Position numbers and translations under genes: made by a program | The notes under the pieces: model-generated | Databases searched by the model: none | Told to the model about the DNA's origin: nothing | Seen by the model: only the letters and a program-made list of their open reading frames with translations | NCBI GenBank assembly: GCA_030374735.1 | Contig: JASCIV010000240.1 | Location: 1-29,361, forward strand | DNA length: 29,361 nt | Source: Gracilaria caudata | Lineage: Eukaryota; Rhodophyta; Florideophyceae; Gracilariales; Gracilariaceae | Direction of reading: 5' to 3' | Shown here: positions 9,717-20,046 of the stretch, one piece after another | Layout: each line of letters starts with the position of its first letter | Position numbering within the stretch: position 1 is the stretch's first letter

Positions 9717-12700
9717 ATGGCCAGGAAACGTGAAGAAGGTAGGTCATTTCGTTCGGAAGTCTAACACTACTTTACTTGTTTCCAGGTCTCTAACTGTCTT
9801 TTCATTGAATCGCTTCGATATAACTTTGCTTAACTGTGCGAGCGCAGAATACGATGACGCCGATGACGGAGACCAATACAGCGACTATGAAGACGCCGAA
9901 GAGGCGCCCGTTAAGGGCCCAAAGAAAAAGAAGAGGAAGAAGACCATGGCTCTTCTTGACCTCGAAGCCGAGGAAGATGATGCAGAAGATGAAGAAGAGG
10001 AGGAAGAGGTCCCAGGTCTTATCGCTGATGATGATGACCAAGATGCAGCCTTAGACAGAGACCGCGAGCAAATGCGAGCACAACGTTTCGAGCGTCAGCG
10101 AGCAATGGAGTCTGAAGACCCTGAGAATCTCGAACGCTACTTTGAAGAACGCTATGCTTATCACGACGAGGACCAAGGAGCGCCTGATACTTCTGGTGTC
10201 GACCAACAATCTCTTCTTCCCACCATTCATGACCCTCGCATCTTCATTGTCAAGTGCAAGAAGATTGGCCACGAACGACGAGCTATCTTCTCTTTGCTCC
10301 AGAAGATGTTTAATTATCAACGAAGGGGTATAGATTTGGGCATCTTTTCGGCTATCGCGCCACAGCATTTAAAGGGACGTGTATACATTGAAGCTCTAAG
10401 CTCTGTTCAAGTAGAGGCCGCCATTCAGGGATTGGATCTGTTCACCACATACGATGGTATCAAACCTCTGCGACTTGACGAGATGGTTGACGTCCTCCGA
10501 ATTGGAAAAAGGAGTGAGAAGCAAGCTGTAGGAAACTGGGTAAGGCTAACTCGAGGCATGTACAAGGGTGATCTGGCACAAGTATGCGGCGTAAGAGATG
10601 GTTATGGAGAGGGTCAGGTTTTGATTCGTCTAATTCCTCGCTTGGACTACAAGGGGGACAAGGAATATATGGACGAGCTGGACAAAGACGATGGGGTCGA
10701 TGACGTAGACGTCAGTGGGACTCGCAAGAAGGGCCGGCCTCGTCAAAAGCTATTTGATAAAAAGGAACTGTACCGACTAACTGGAAGCTCTGATATATAT
10801 ACTCAAAGAGATCGTAATACGGGGGCAGTTTACGAAGTATGGAATGAAGAGCTCTTTAGATATGGCCTGCTGCACAAGTGGATTTCGCCAAGGACTCTTA
10901 CCACGGGAGATGCGGTACAACCTCAAGTTGAAGAGTTAGAAAAGTGGATGATGGCAGAGAAGCAAATGAAAGCTGAGCTCGAAGAGACTAACGAGAACGG
11001 TGAGGCAAACGACGAAGTGGCAAAAGGCCTGAATCTTGATATAAGCTCCATTGCAGGTCGGCGAGGAACCAAGCTGTATAAGGGCGATTCAGTTAGAGTC
11101 GTCACCGGTGAACAGAAAGGGCTGTCAGGGAAGATTGACGCTCTTAGGGAGGATGTTGTGTTACTGCGATGTGATGATTTCCCCGAACCGCTTAGCGTGA
11201 GTCGAAGTGATGTCGTGAAAGTCTTCAAGAGTGGAGAGCCGGTTAGAATCGCTTCTGGACAATATGCGGGCTTTTCAGGTACTATCGTGGCTGTTGACGG
11301 GGATTTTCTAACAGTGTTCACTGATTCAACGAGACAGAACATTCGCGTTGTGAGCGCACAAGTCGCTGATGCATCGGATATGAACATAGATTACAGTCAA
11401 CAGCGCAGCGGTTACGGTGGTGCGGCTCGGCAACAATATGAGCTATTTGATCTCGTTCAGATGTTGGATGATCCGACGGAGAAATGTGTAGTAATTCAGG
11501 TAAGGAACGATGGTGTGAAGCTTCTGAACACTCGCAATAATTCCGCTGTTCATCCATTGAGCGCAATCAAGGGCAGAGTTCGAGATTTATCAGCACGAGC
11601 CGTTGACTCGAGAGGGTTTCCGATTGCTGCAAATGATTCTATACATGTTGTTTCTGGAATTCATAAGGATAGACAAGGCATTGTCCAACACGTTGCGGGG
11701 TCGTTTGTGTTCTTCAAAGCGCGTGATGAACTCAAGCATTGTGGCCTTGTAGCTGTTCCTGCTTCGCAATGTACTGCTTCAACAGCAGCAGCGCGTCGGT
11801 TGTCCTCAACAGGACAACCCCTGCAAGATGCGTTATCGGGTTCATTAGCTCTACCAAGAGGGTCTATTTCGTCACTTGGCGGAGGAGGTGGACTGGGTGG
11901 GTTTGGTGCATCAAATGGTCGAAGGAGGCCGGTTCGTGATGAGCTGTACAGAGCGGATGTGAAAGTGAAAAGGGGTCCATACAAAGGACACTCTGGTAAG
12001 GTTGTCGAAGTTTCGGATTCAACTGTCCGTGTGGAGCTTATCTCGAAGATGAAGACAATAACTGTGCAAAGGGCTTGGGTCAGAAGGTTGGGTGACGCTC
12101 CCAATGGAAATGCTAATACCAACAGCGGTTTCGGGCGCGGTCGCGGCACTTCGTCTTCACGACCACCGCTCCCAAGCAACACGTTTGCTGGCTCCCGTAC
12201 TCCGCGATATTCCCAAACCCCAAGAAGCGACGGCGCATATCGAAGTCAGACCCCGCGCCTTACCGGGTTTAGCAGTGCCACACCTCGGTATGGAATGGCG
12301 ACACCCAGAGGAAATGCTACTCCGGGTAGCAGTTTCGGAGCTCAAACTCCAGGGAGGGATACGTTTGGAAGTCGAACACCGGCGCATCATGAGCCATTTA
12401 GTTACAGTAATGCACCAAGGACTCCGGCCAACCCATACGGATCATATCCTACGATGCCTACAACTCCGGGAGGTGGGGTTCCTACCAGACTTGGGTCAGA
12501 CTATCCTGCGTTAGAACCGAACACCCCGGGAGGACCAATTGAGCCGCGCACACCAGCCTATCAAGCGTACGAGGCCGGTACTCCAGCGCCAGGAATGGAG
12601 CCCACGACTCCGGCACCTGGAGGAGCGGAGCCGCGAACGCCTGCACCTCAGTATGAACCGCGAACACCAGCCACCTTTGAACCTCGCACTCCATTGGTTC

Positions 12701-13140
12701 AGGAACCGTCTACTCCTCATACACCTGCTGCTATACCTCAAACTCCCCATCCACAAGAAGAGCCCGCGCAAACAACACTTGGTTATAGGGTGTTGATAGA
12801 TGTTGAGGTTCTGGTGAGAGATGAAAACAATAATCCAGGAGTTGTGGTTGACGCGTCTCCTGATGGAAGCGAAATAGTCGTCAAGATGATTAATGGTGAG
12901 AAGAAGGGTGAACGAATTAGAGTAACAGATATAACTCCGGTTCAGCCACGCTCTGACGCTGGAGAAACCCAGGAACTTGTGAAGGTGCTAGATGGTGAAC
13001 ATGTAGGTAAGATAGGTCGCCTACTTGGCGTTCTGGCTGATGAAAACGATAATTCCGAAGGTAGGATCAAGTTCCAGAATGGAAAGGAAGTTGTGTTGCA
13101 GATGGCACTTGTCGCGAAGTGCTATGAAGAGGGCAAGTAG
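9717..13140 (+). CDS. SPT5: Transcription elongation factor SPT5 (DSIF large subunit)
   Basis: SPT5 with SPT4 forms DSIF, which clamps RNA polymerase II and controls pausing and elongation. I read a 22-nt first coding exon (9717-9738, MARKREE), a 109-nt intron (GTAGGT..GCAG, 9739-9847) and one long exon, 9848-13140. The product is 1104 residues. The N-terminus is very acidic with a KKKKRKK patch. The NGN domain, which binds SPT4 and the polymerase clamp, is at about 140-226. KOW1 is at about 242-278, followed by further KOW modules (for example KGDSVRVVTGEQKGLSGKI and SGEPVRIASGQYAGFSG). A Gly-rich linker leads to a KOW with RGPYKGHSGKV. The C-terminal repeat region (about 788-982) has some 20 Thr-Pro motifs, the expected P-TEFb/Cdk9 target. 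The last 118 residues are another KOW-like domain. This order resembles animal SPT5. The upstream in-frame GTG lies in the intron path and is not used. Confidence 0.96.
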
Positions 13141-13158
13141 GTTAACATTTGATATGTG

Positions 13159-13164
13159 AATAAA
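13159..13164 (+). terminator. Possible SPT5 polyadenylation signal
   Basis: AATAAA lies 18 bp after the SPT5 stop codon, inside the 188-bp gap shared with the converging eIF4B/4H-like gene. Position and sequence fit a poly(A) signal. Other genes here lack an obvious AATAAA at this distance, so its use is uncertain. Confidence 0.35.
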
Positions 13165-13328
13165 GTCTACGCGAGACCACTTCTATAATATAACTTCTAG
13201 TTGCTTAGAGGATCGACGTGCCCTGTATAATCCATGATTTACAGTCAAACGCTGAAGGAATTGGGTTTACTTTGAAAGGACTTAAGAATCTTAACGAAGG
13301 CATACATACACTGCGGCTGAACCAAAGT

Positions 13329-14582
13329 TCATGCGTCCGAGTCATTGAGTTCCAGAGCTGCAAAAGTGTTCAATAGTACAGGTCTCTTCGAATCATCCTC
13401 TTTCTTTGAAGCAGGCTGGGATGATGGTCGGGTCGTGCTGGTTTCCTTCAAGTTGGTCCGCTTGCTCGCTGAATCGTCAAATACTTTGCCACCTCGGTCA
13501 CGTCTTTCAACCCTGTCAAACTTATCGGCATTACGGTCGTTTCGATTGAATCGGTCTCCCCCAGCACTATTTACTCTTCGCGGTGCTGCACTACCCTTTT
13601 GATGAGAAAGGCTGTCGTTTTCTTGTCTCCCTGGTGCAGGCATTGCGGATTGCGGTGCTTTGGGGGCATCAGTACTCCCTTGATCAACCTGCAGAGCAGG
13701 TGTGGGCTTTGTACGAGGCATCAATTGAAGCTTCTTCCGGCCTGCTGGCGGGGGACCGGTGGGAATAGTTGGATCCTTTGAATGGGAACCTCCACGAGAC
13801 CGTCGGTCTTCGCGAGAGCCGTCACTGGTACGTCGACTAAGTTGGCTGTCAAAGCTGTGGCCAGGACCACGTTCACTCCAGGCTGTACCAGAGCGTTGGT
13901 TTCCATTTGCAGGAACCCTGGATCCGAAAGAACCGAATGAAGGGGTCCTGTTGTGGCCGCGTTCGCCACGATCTCTTTCTCGACCGCCGCGCTTTCCGTC
14001 TGTGCCATCAACTTTGACATGTATTGTTCTACCACCGAACAATTTGCCGTCGGTGGCGAGTGCCTTGGAGACATGATCGGCAGCAATGGTGACGAGTGCA
14101 GCCTTAATATTACCTGTATCGGAATGTCTCATGAGGCGAATGCCAAAGACTTGGATGGTGTTGACAGAGAAAAAGTCGCCAATTGCTTGCTCATGGGTCT
14201 CATACGGAAGATTGGCAACGTAGAGAGTGGTGGTGGGCGCATTGGGGGCTCGCGGTTGTTGTCTTTGAGGATCTGAATCAAATCTGTCGAGCTTGGAACC
14301 GAAAGAGGCGGGGAAGGAGTTCTGTCTGCGATGGTGGCCACGAGCTTGGGAAGGCTGGGACGGTTGGGACGGTTGTTGAGCAGCGGAGCGAACTTGCTGA
14401 GATTGGATGGGTTTGGTCCAGGCGTTTTGGCGAGGAGGCGGGCGTTCACGAACAACAGGAGGCACAGGTTTTTGCGGTGGGGCAACATTTTGGCGCTGCT
14501 GGGGAGGGATATCGATGTCAGGGATATCGGAAAGGTCACCAAGACCTTCCTCCTCCCCGTCTGACGCCCAGTCATCATCCAT
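13329..14582 (-). CDS. eIF4B/eIF4H-like RRM translation initiation factor
   Basis: eIF4B and eIF4H are RNA-binding helpers of the eIF4A helicase during scanning. Starting at the inner ATG (14582, MDDDW), five codons inside the longest frame, gives 417 residues; the longer form adds MCAFN. The N-terminus is acidic then Pro/Gln-rich. One RRM spans about residues 118-193, with RNP2 LYVANL and a degenerate RNP1 (KAALVTI in place of the usual KGFGFV type). Its GIRLMRHSDTGNIKA resembles the eIF4H RRM (VRLVRDKDTDKFKG). Downstream is an Arg/Asp/Gly-rich, Ser-rich region, then KKLQLMPRTKPTP, close to the RLQLKPRT motif of these factors, and a C-terminal NTFAALEL. It converges on SPT5. It could also be another single-RRM protein, but the combined motifs favour eIF4B/4H. 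Confidence 0.75.
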   Translation of the reverse strand: MDDDWASDGEEEGLGDLSDIPDIDIPPQQRQNVAPPQKPVPPVVRERPPPRQNAWTKPIQSQQVRSAAQQPSQPSQPSQARGHHRRQNSFPASFGSKLDRFDSDPQRQQPRAPNAPTTTLYVANLPYETHEQAIGDFFSVNTIQVFGIRLMRHSDTGNIKAALVTIAADHVSKALATDGKLFGGRTIHVKVDGTDGKRGGRERDRGERGHNRTPSFGSFGSRVPANGNQRSGTAWSERGPGHSFDSQLSRRTSDGSREDRRSRGGSHSKDPTIPTGPPPAGRKKLQLMPRTKPTPALQVDQGSTDAPKAPQSAMPAPGRQENDSLSHQKGSAAPRRVNSAGGDRFNRNDRNADKFDRVERRDRGGKVFDDSASKRTNLKETSTTRPSSQPASKKEDDSKRPVLLNTFAALELNDSDA

Positions 14583-15362
14583 GTTGAAAGCGCACAAACT
14601 TCAGCTCTCAAGCGAGCACAAACGCGCGCAGTAGAAGGTGAGCTGAAGCGGGCAACTGAATGCGGCCACGGTGGCGGAAAACAATAACGAGGCAGGCGTG
14701 TGTGAGGAGCGGAGAGCGAACGCGCGCGCGTCTGTCCACGGAGAAGACAATTCAGCGCGTGATGAGTGTCCACGATAGCATTGGGCGGTAGTGCCGCGGA
14801 GCGCGCGCAAAGGCGGGGTGGCGGGTGGAGGAGGGCCAACGTGACTACGCAAATCGACGCACGGACGACGGCCACGCGCGAAGCGCGCTGCAGCTCATTG
14901 GCTGCGTATGACGCGCACATTTAAAGGGAACACGTGTGAACGTGGGGATGCATGATTGGCGAGATACAGTACTCGCTCACGCGCTCGGGGCGATGACAAA
15001 TTGCGCCTCGAACCGCAGGGATCTCTCGGAGCGGCCATATTTGTACCTTTGGTACAATAGATACAGTATCATAGTGCCGAATTTATGTTACTGCATCCCA
15101 TGATGTGTGCCACGCGGCCATCGAACGGCGATATCATATGCGAGCCACTGCGGCAGATTACAAGCAAGGGTAGGTAAGGGTTAGCCCTCTTACCCTTGGT
15201 AGAAGATAACGAAGTCTAGCGTCACCAAGATCCGCCACTGACAAACTGCTATGAGCCGAACCGCAAATGCTGCCCTCCTCAACGCTCGTTAGCAGCTTCA
15301 CACCATTCTAGCAACTGCAGTAACAAACCCAATCCATATATCGGTGCAAGCAAGCGAGCACC
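14583..15362. other. Divergent intergenic region, eIF4B/4H-like and SRPBCC genes
   Basis: About 780 bp between divergently transcribed genes. The part nearest eIF4B is GC-rich with alternating CG/GC runs (around 14720-14730 and 14800-14885). Two short inverted repeats occur: TTGTACC/GGTACAA at 15041-15057, and AAGGGTA/TACCCTT at 15166-15197. Both promoters are presumably here. No named factor site can be supported. Confidence 0.5.
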
Positions 15363-15962
15363 ATGCACAACACAACCAATATTGCCTTCACCACCACAGG
15401 CGTCTTCATCCCGCGGCGCAGAGCGTTCCGATATGCCCCACTTACTCACAGAAAAGCGCCGCCTATTTTCACCGCACCAACAGCAGAGATGGTACGCGTC
15501 AGCGTTCCGCTCAAGATTGAAGCTCCAAGCCGCTATTGCTTTCAACTGTTTTCCGACTTGTCCACAATGTCGGAGTGGTCATCAGCACTGGAGGCCGTCG
15601 AAAGAGATGCTGAAGACCCGTCTTTCTCAGAGTGGAAGTTTGCGTGGAACGGCGTTCGTCTCAGTTGGCGAGCTAAAGATGTTGAGAATGTTCAAGAGCA
15701 AAGCAGTGACATCCCGTCAATTCGATGGAGGAGTGTCTCAGGACTCGTGCATACGGGCGCCGTGCAGTTTGAGGATTTGCAACAAGGAGCCACAAATCTC
15801 GTTATGACTGTAGATTATGACATCGAAAGTCTCTTGGCGTCGATAATGCGCTCTTCCCTGGTGTCCAGTTTTGTGGAGGGAGCCATTGAGAGCGACCTAT
15901 CCAAATTCCGCAGCTACGCTCTACGCAAGTATCGCAAAGCTAGGATGTCGGGTGAGATATGA
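15363..15962 (+). CDS. SRPBCC/START-like (polyketide cyclase type) protein, probably plastid-targeted
   Basis: A 199-residue single-exon protein. Residues 1-42 are rich in Thr, Arg and Ala with few acidic residues (MHNTTNIAFTTTGVFIPRRR), as in a plastid transit peptide. From about residue 43 the sequence fits the SRPBCC helix-grip fold that binds lipids or other hydrophobic ligands: VRVSVPLKIEAPSRYCFQLF, then LSTMSEWSSALEAVER, WRAKDVE, IRWRSVSGLVHTGAVQFED and a long C-terminal helix. Plants, algae and cyanobacteria carry plastid relatives of the polyketide cyclase/dehydrase and lipid-transport group, mostly without defined ligands. An internal ATG (MVRVSV) could give a form without the leader. 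Ligand and reaction cannot be read from sequence. Confidence 0.75.
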   Translation: MHNTTNIAFTTTGVFIPRRRAFRYAPLTHRKAPPIFTAPTAEMVRVSVPLKIEAPSRYCFQLFSDLSTMSEWSSALEAVERDAEDPSFSEWKFAWNGVRLSWRAKDVENVQEQSSDIPSIRWRSVSGLVHTGAVQFEDLQQGATNLVMTVDYDIESLLASIMRSSLVSSFVEGAIESDLSKFRSYALRKYRKARMSGEI

Positions 15963-16939
15963 GTTTGGCGCTCATCGACTAACTTTGTGCGCTTCTAAGT
16001 GGAACGTGGCTAAGAGGCCATGTCACAGACCTAGAGCGTTTAACTGATGCACAGCGACTAATGTCACCTCAGTTGACTTCAGCGGAAACCAGAACCATCC
16101 TGAAAACGCAGGAATTCATTCGTCTTTCATCCATGGCTATCAACTTCAGTTGAGCACCATTCTTTTTTCCTGTCTCGCACTCTACATGCCCCTGCTAAGA
16201 GACGTTTTCTCCCATGTTCTATTCCGCGTGCTTAACGATCAAGCCCAGCCGAAGCGGCTTCAAGCGCGGACAATGCTTGTGTCGTCGCTACCATAACCCT
16301 CGAATCGCATCGCGTATCCAAATATGTTATCTGTCTGTGGCGGTGTCTAAGATGCGGGCGAAGCCGACGTATAAATGGAGAAGAGAGAGATGTCTATTTG
16401 TTTTGTGTGTGGCGCTCAAGAGAGGCCGTGGTGGAGAACTTTTATGTGTGTGAAAGTGAGAGACGTTTGCTTTTGTAAGCGCTGAGCAGGCTCTCATGCC
16501 GTTGACATCCAAAAGTCTTCCAACCTTTTTGAAATGGAAATAGGAATATTCCGATCAAGATATACTGATTCTATGAGTCAACATCATGATGGGCAGCAAG
16601 CATGACGGTGGTTAGGGTCAAGGCTTCTTGGTTTCACCTTTCACCGTCTGGACGTTGTAGCGTTGAAGTTCAACCCTACACTCAAAGGCGTGCCCGTGTC
16701 TGTTGTGATTCCGTTTCACCTTTGTGGCCCCATACTACCTTACTTGGTCTTGCTTCGACTTCCTTCGCCGTGCCTCGCTGTGTCTCGCCTCTCTTGGCCT
16801 CGGCTCGCCTCGCCGCAGGTGGCCTCTTTGCTTCGGCTTACATCGCTTTCCTTGCATTTCCACCGGACACCTCGCCGCACCTTGTCATTCTTCGCGTTTA
16901 CTTCTTTCGTCCCACCTCGGGTCGCCTGTTTTGCTCTAC
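15963..16939. other. Intergenic with pyrimidine-rich tract
   Basis: No conserved gene is seen. From about 16730 to 16939 the + strand is strikingly C/T-rich with repeated TCGCC, CTTCG and CCTCG words, ending just before the ATG at 16940. Open frames across it (16602-17060, 16663-16989, 16724-) are Ser/Leu/Arg/Pro-rich and look like composition artefacts. Confidence 0.5.
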
Positions 16940-17155
16940 ATGGAAGTCGATATTCTACGAAAGCTGCAGAAGCGTATCTCCAAAACTGATTTCGGTACTG
17001 TCACAGCTTTCATCACCCTATATAACCAGTTCAAACCCGACGAAGCAGGACAAACTGTAGTTGCTTTTCAGTACTTTGTAGAAAATCTGGAAGAGCGTTA
17101 CAACACCAATTTGAACAATGCCGTAAAGTCCTTTCCATCGACCCGCAAGAAGTAG
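16940..17155 (+). CDS. Possible 71-residue small protein, unrecognised
   Basis: An ATG directly after a roughly 200-bp pyrimidine-rich tract opens a frame of 71 codons. The product is charged and helix-prone (MEVDILRKLQKRISKTDFG at the start, SFPSTRKK at the end) and has no family I know. Its composition differs from the Ser/Leu/Pro-rich translation just upstream, which suggests real coding sequence beginning at this ATG. No introns are evident. It could be a small gene, a 5' exon of something longer, or a remnant. The sequence after the stop has a GTG-initiated frame (17235-17510) that cannot be joined to it by an obvious splice. Confidence 0.35.
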   Translation: MEVDILRKLQKRISKTDFGTVTAFITLYNQFKPDEAGQTVVAFQYFVENLEERYNTNLNNAVKSFPSTRKK

Positions 17156-17739
17156 AAGTGATACTACTTGAGAATGAATGAGATGGAAAGCAGCAGATCA
17201 CCAGGATCAGAGAGAGGCACAATAAGGGAAAAGTGTGGAGAGATGCCCCGGATATGGGGATTCGGAAGATGTGCGATTCTTCTGCGAAGTCTACACACAC
17301 TTATGGACTAGTGAAGAGTGCAATGCAAAGCTCGCGGATAGCAGTCAGATGACTGCTGCGGTGGAGAAAGAAATGGAACGCCATAAACAGTACAAGGAAG
17401 GAAAACAGTCGACATCACCAGTGAAGCAAGTTGACGTCCTGGATTGGTTGATGTTGTGCGCTGTTTTTGTAGTTCCGAAAGTAACACTTGGGCGTTATGA
17501 GTATGACTAAATTACGAAGATAGTTGCGCTTCACAATGAGTGATACTCATACCGTTACACAACAAACACGACATGAAGTTGCTGACGAGTATCTCACTCG
17601 GTACATCTGTCTTTATGCAAGAAGAACCTCAATCGCCACTACTTGACATGATCATGTGATCAGATTTCCAATCCCTTGATTCTGCTACGAGGCACCACTG
17701 CGAGACTCAGCGACAAATTCCCGGCTCTGTTTATCCGCA
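17156..17739. other. Intergenic, no supported gene
   Basis: Contains an open frame (17235-17510, +) with protein-like composition (THLWTSEEC, EKEMERHKQYKEGK). It starts only at GTG and matches nothing I recognise. It may be gene debris like the VTE1 relic that follows. Confidence 0.4.
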
Positions 17740-19036
17740 ATGTTCGCTGCAACTCAAGTCGAGAGCATTTCATTTATCCCCGTTGCACTGTTTAGGGTAA
17801 ACTCGTTTTACTTTAGTTCAAGAGCATCACATTTGAGAACGTCACAAGCGTCAAAATCTATTGCACGACCTGTATGGCCGCCACCAAGTGAGATACCACC
17901 GCTCATCAATTCGAAGCATGCCTTTTCCTATAATTAGCTTCGTCAGCCAAAAGAAAACTTTTTCGAAGGATGGTATTTAAGGGCATCTCTTCCTGAGTTA
18001 GTTTTGCCTTCATGTTTGCATTTGATGCCCCTCGCGAAGGTACGGTGCAACTCCTAACGTCAGACGATTCGTTATATGTGTCCAAAAATGCCAAAAGAGG
18101 CCGGTTGGTTTTATGGAAGTACGAGTAGATTCGCTATTGGGCACTGGGTTTAAAAGTCAGACACGGAGGATACCAGGAGTAGACACGATTCCAAAGGCAC
18201 CGATGACTCTACAATGCAAGGATATAAAATATCTGGCATATGCTGTCATGGACTGTTTGACCGCGATGATGACTTGAATAGTTCGACACGAATTCAGTGG
18301 GGGATTGATCACACACCAATGCTAACATGGGGAACACGCGGAAGCTCACGTCATACATCATCATGGCTGGCCAAGCTTGGAATATTTGAACCAGGGTACT
18401 AAGTACTTATGGCGCACGGGGCGATAACGAGTGGATATTTTCGCTGCGGGGATGTGGAAGTGGATGTAACGGGCGGTTCTGTGTACTGCGAGAAGAATCG
18501 CGGACTCTCATTCCCAAGTCGATGGTGGTGGGTTCAGGCGAAGTCTTACAAAGATGAATCAGACTTGTCAATTATGGCTCTTGGGGCGATACGACAAGTG
18601 CTGATAAAAACTGAAACGATCAGGGTGCTGTCCGTGCACTCTTAAGGGGGAAATGTACGAGTTTGCTCCATGTAAATTACTGAATTGAAGTGGACTACTG
18701 CGCCCGTATTAGAGAGAGAATTGAACTGCTAACATGATTTGAGCTTCAGCAAAGCTTAGCAAAGGACTAACTGGCATGTTGTTGCAGGGACTTGTGAATA
18801 TGTCAAGTGGGACGTGGATGAATGGGGATGTTTGAAGGCTTCAGCAAAGGCGATATCAGGCCACGAGATGGGTGATTGCAGCGCGCACAGATGAGCGTCC
18901 CGTTGAGGTTCTCGTACCATTAAAGGCGGGCATGGCGTTCAATGTACGAGACTGCTCGCATGGGGAACTAACGGCGACGTTGAAGGACGGAAATGGAGAA
19001 ATCATTCTACACGGCGTCACGTGCCACAACGCGTAA
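17740..19036 (+). pseudogene. Decayed tocopherol cyclase (VTE1) gene
   Basis: VTE1 closes the chromanol ring of tocopherols in plastids. Homology runs in order through nearly the whole protein. A Ser/Arg-rich possible transit peptide (from 17740) precedes NFFEGWYLRASLPE (to 17997). Then come SFAFMFAFDAP and SDDSLYV in another frame (17997 to about 18108), FYGSTSRFAIGH (18109-), WLAKLGIFEP, CEKNRGLSFPSRWWWVQAK (18409-18642), MYEFAPW, VKWDVDEWG, IAARTDE and RDCSHGEL. Lesions: stops at 17935, 18151 and 18400, frameshifts near 17997, 18105, 18645 and 18862, and an early end at 19036 that removes the last conserved block. The 18400 stop (TAA) stands where relatives have Gln after FEPxW, consistent with CAA to TAA. 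Isolated sequencing errors could not explain so many breaks. Identification is from remembered family motifs. Confidence 0.85.
18672..18787 (+). other. Intact intron inside the VTE1 pseudogene
   Basis: A 116-nt segment begins GTAAAT, has a branch-like ACTAAC shortly before its end and closes with TTGTTGCAG. Removing it joins T to GG and restores the family Pro-Trp (MYEFAP-W) in phase, followed by EYVKWDV. Size and signals match the introns of neighbouring genes, so the relic descends from a genomic, intron-bearing copy rather than a retrocopy. Confidence 0.75.
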
Positions 19037-20046
19037 TTGCGGACGCCCATATGCATCGTGATAGTCATAATGACCGGTCTGGTGTGTTCATAGCATTTCA
19101 TATCCGGCCTTAAGAATGGTACGTTCCACGAGAAAGACTTCGATAATGAAAAGATGAATAACTAGCGGGAGACCTACAGGCTACTAGGTCTAGACATGTT
19201 CCTTTTTCTAAAATGTTCCGACCTTCACAATAACTCGAGTCACCAAGTTGATTCATCGCAAGTTCAAGACAGTCGCTCGACACCTTTCATTTCCATAGAC
19301 TATCCGTGCTTTTGCTAATTAGTTCATTTTCTCATGAAACCTTGTAGCTTCATCAAGCCTAGGTAGCGTCGTGCACGCCTTCGAACAGGCAGTGTGACCT
19401 CTCAAACTCGCAAGATGATGTGTACTCGTGAAATGATGTACCAATGTACTTTCCGCATGACCTTTGTACATACATGTATCTTAATGCCAAATCTAATCAG
19501 TTTGTGTAGGCGCATGTCGTCGCCGTCAAACGCAAACTACCGCACAAGGCCAACGGCAAACAATTTCAGCTTTCGAAAAGTTACCGGGTAACCGGTATGC
19601 TCCCATTCAAGTCGCTCTCGAAGACAGCAGTCCGGCAGAACTTGCCATGATAAGCAGCGTTTTACGTTGTTTTCGAGCGATCCGCAAGACTTGCACTCAT
19701 CCTCGGCTCGAATTGTACTAGTAAAGCATTACTCCAATGTGAAATCATTCCAAGCATTTTTCGCGCGTAGGACGAAGTTTGACAGTCCCCTGAGTGTTCT
19801 GGATTTGATGAGAAGCTTCATCACTTGCAGATGCGATATGTACCTACGCCCGCGGCATCAAGCCAGTGTTCAATGCACGAGATGGTTGAACGGGGGTCCT
19901 CAGAACGCAGTCAGACAAGCCTTCAACCGCTTCGACTTCGCATCGCGATAAAGCTCAAACGCTCGAGCTTCAAGTCTTGAGGCATTTCGAATGTGTCGCT
20001 ACAGCTGAACTTGCACAGTCGCGCTCACCGGGACCAGTGCTCAAGC
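19037..20046. other. Intergenic, no supported gene
   Basis: About 1 kb between the VTE1 relic and the 3' end of the Get1-like gene. Open frames at 19394-19591 and 19667-19951 (+) are unrecognised, and the second starts at TTG. The sequence just after 19036 may hold unreadable remnants of the VTE1 C-terminus. Confidence 0.45.

Noticed and set aside
14129..14920. 263-codon minus-strand frame over the eIF4B/4H-like start
   Set aside because: It is an alternate frame of the same strand. The RRM and acidic N-terminus belong to the other frame.
15041..15197. Two short inverted repeats (TTGTACC/GGTACAA and AAGGGTA/TACCCTT)
   Set aside because: Arms of 7 bases are expected by chance at this scale, and nothing links them to a function.
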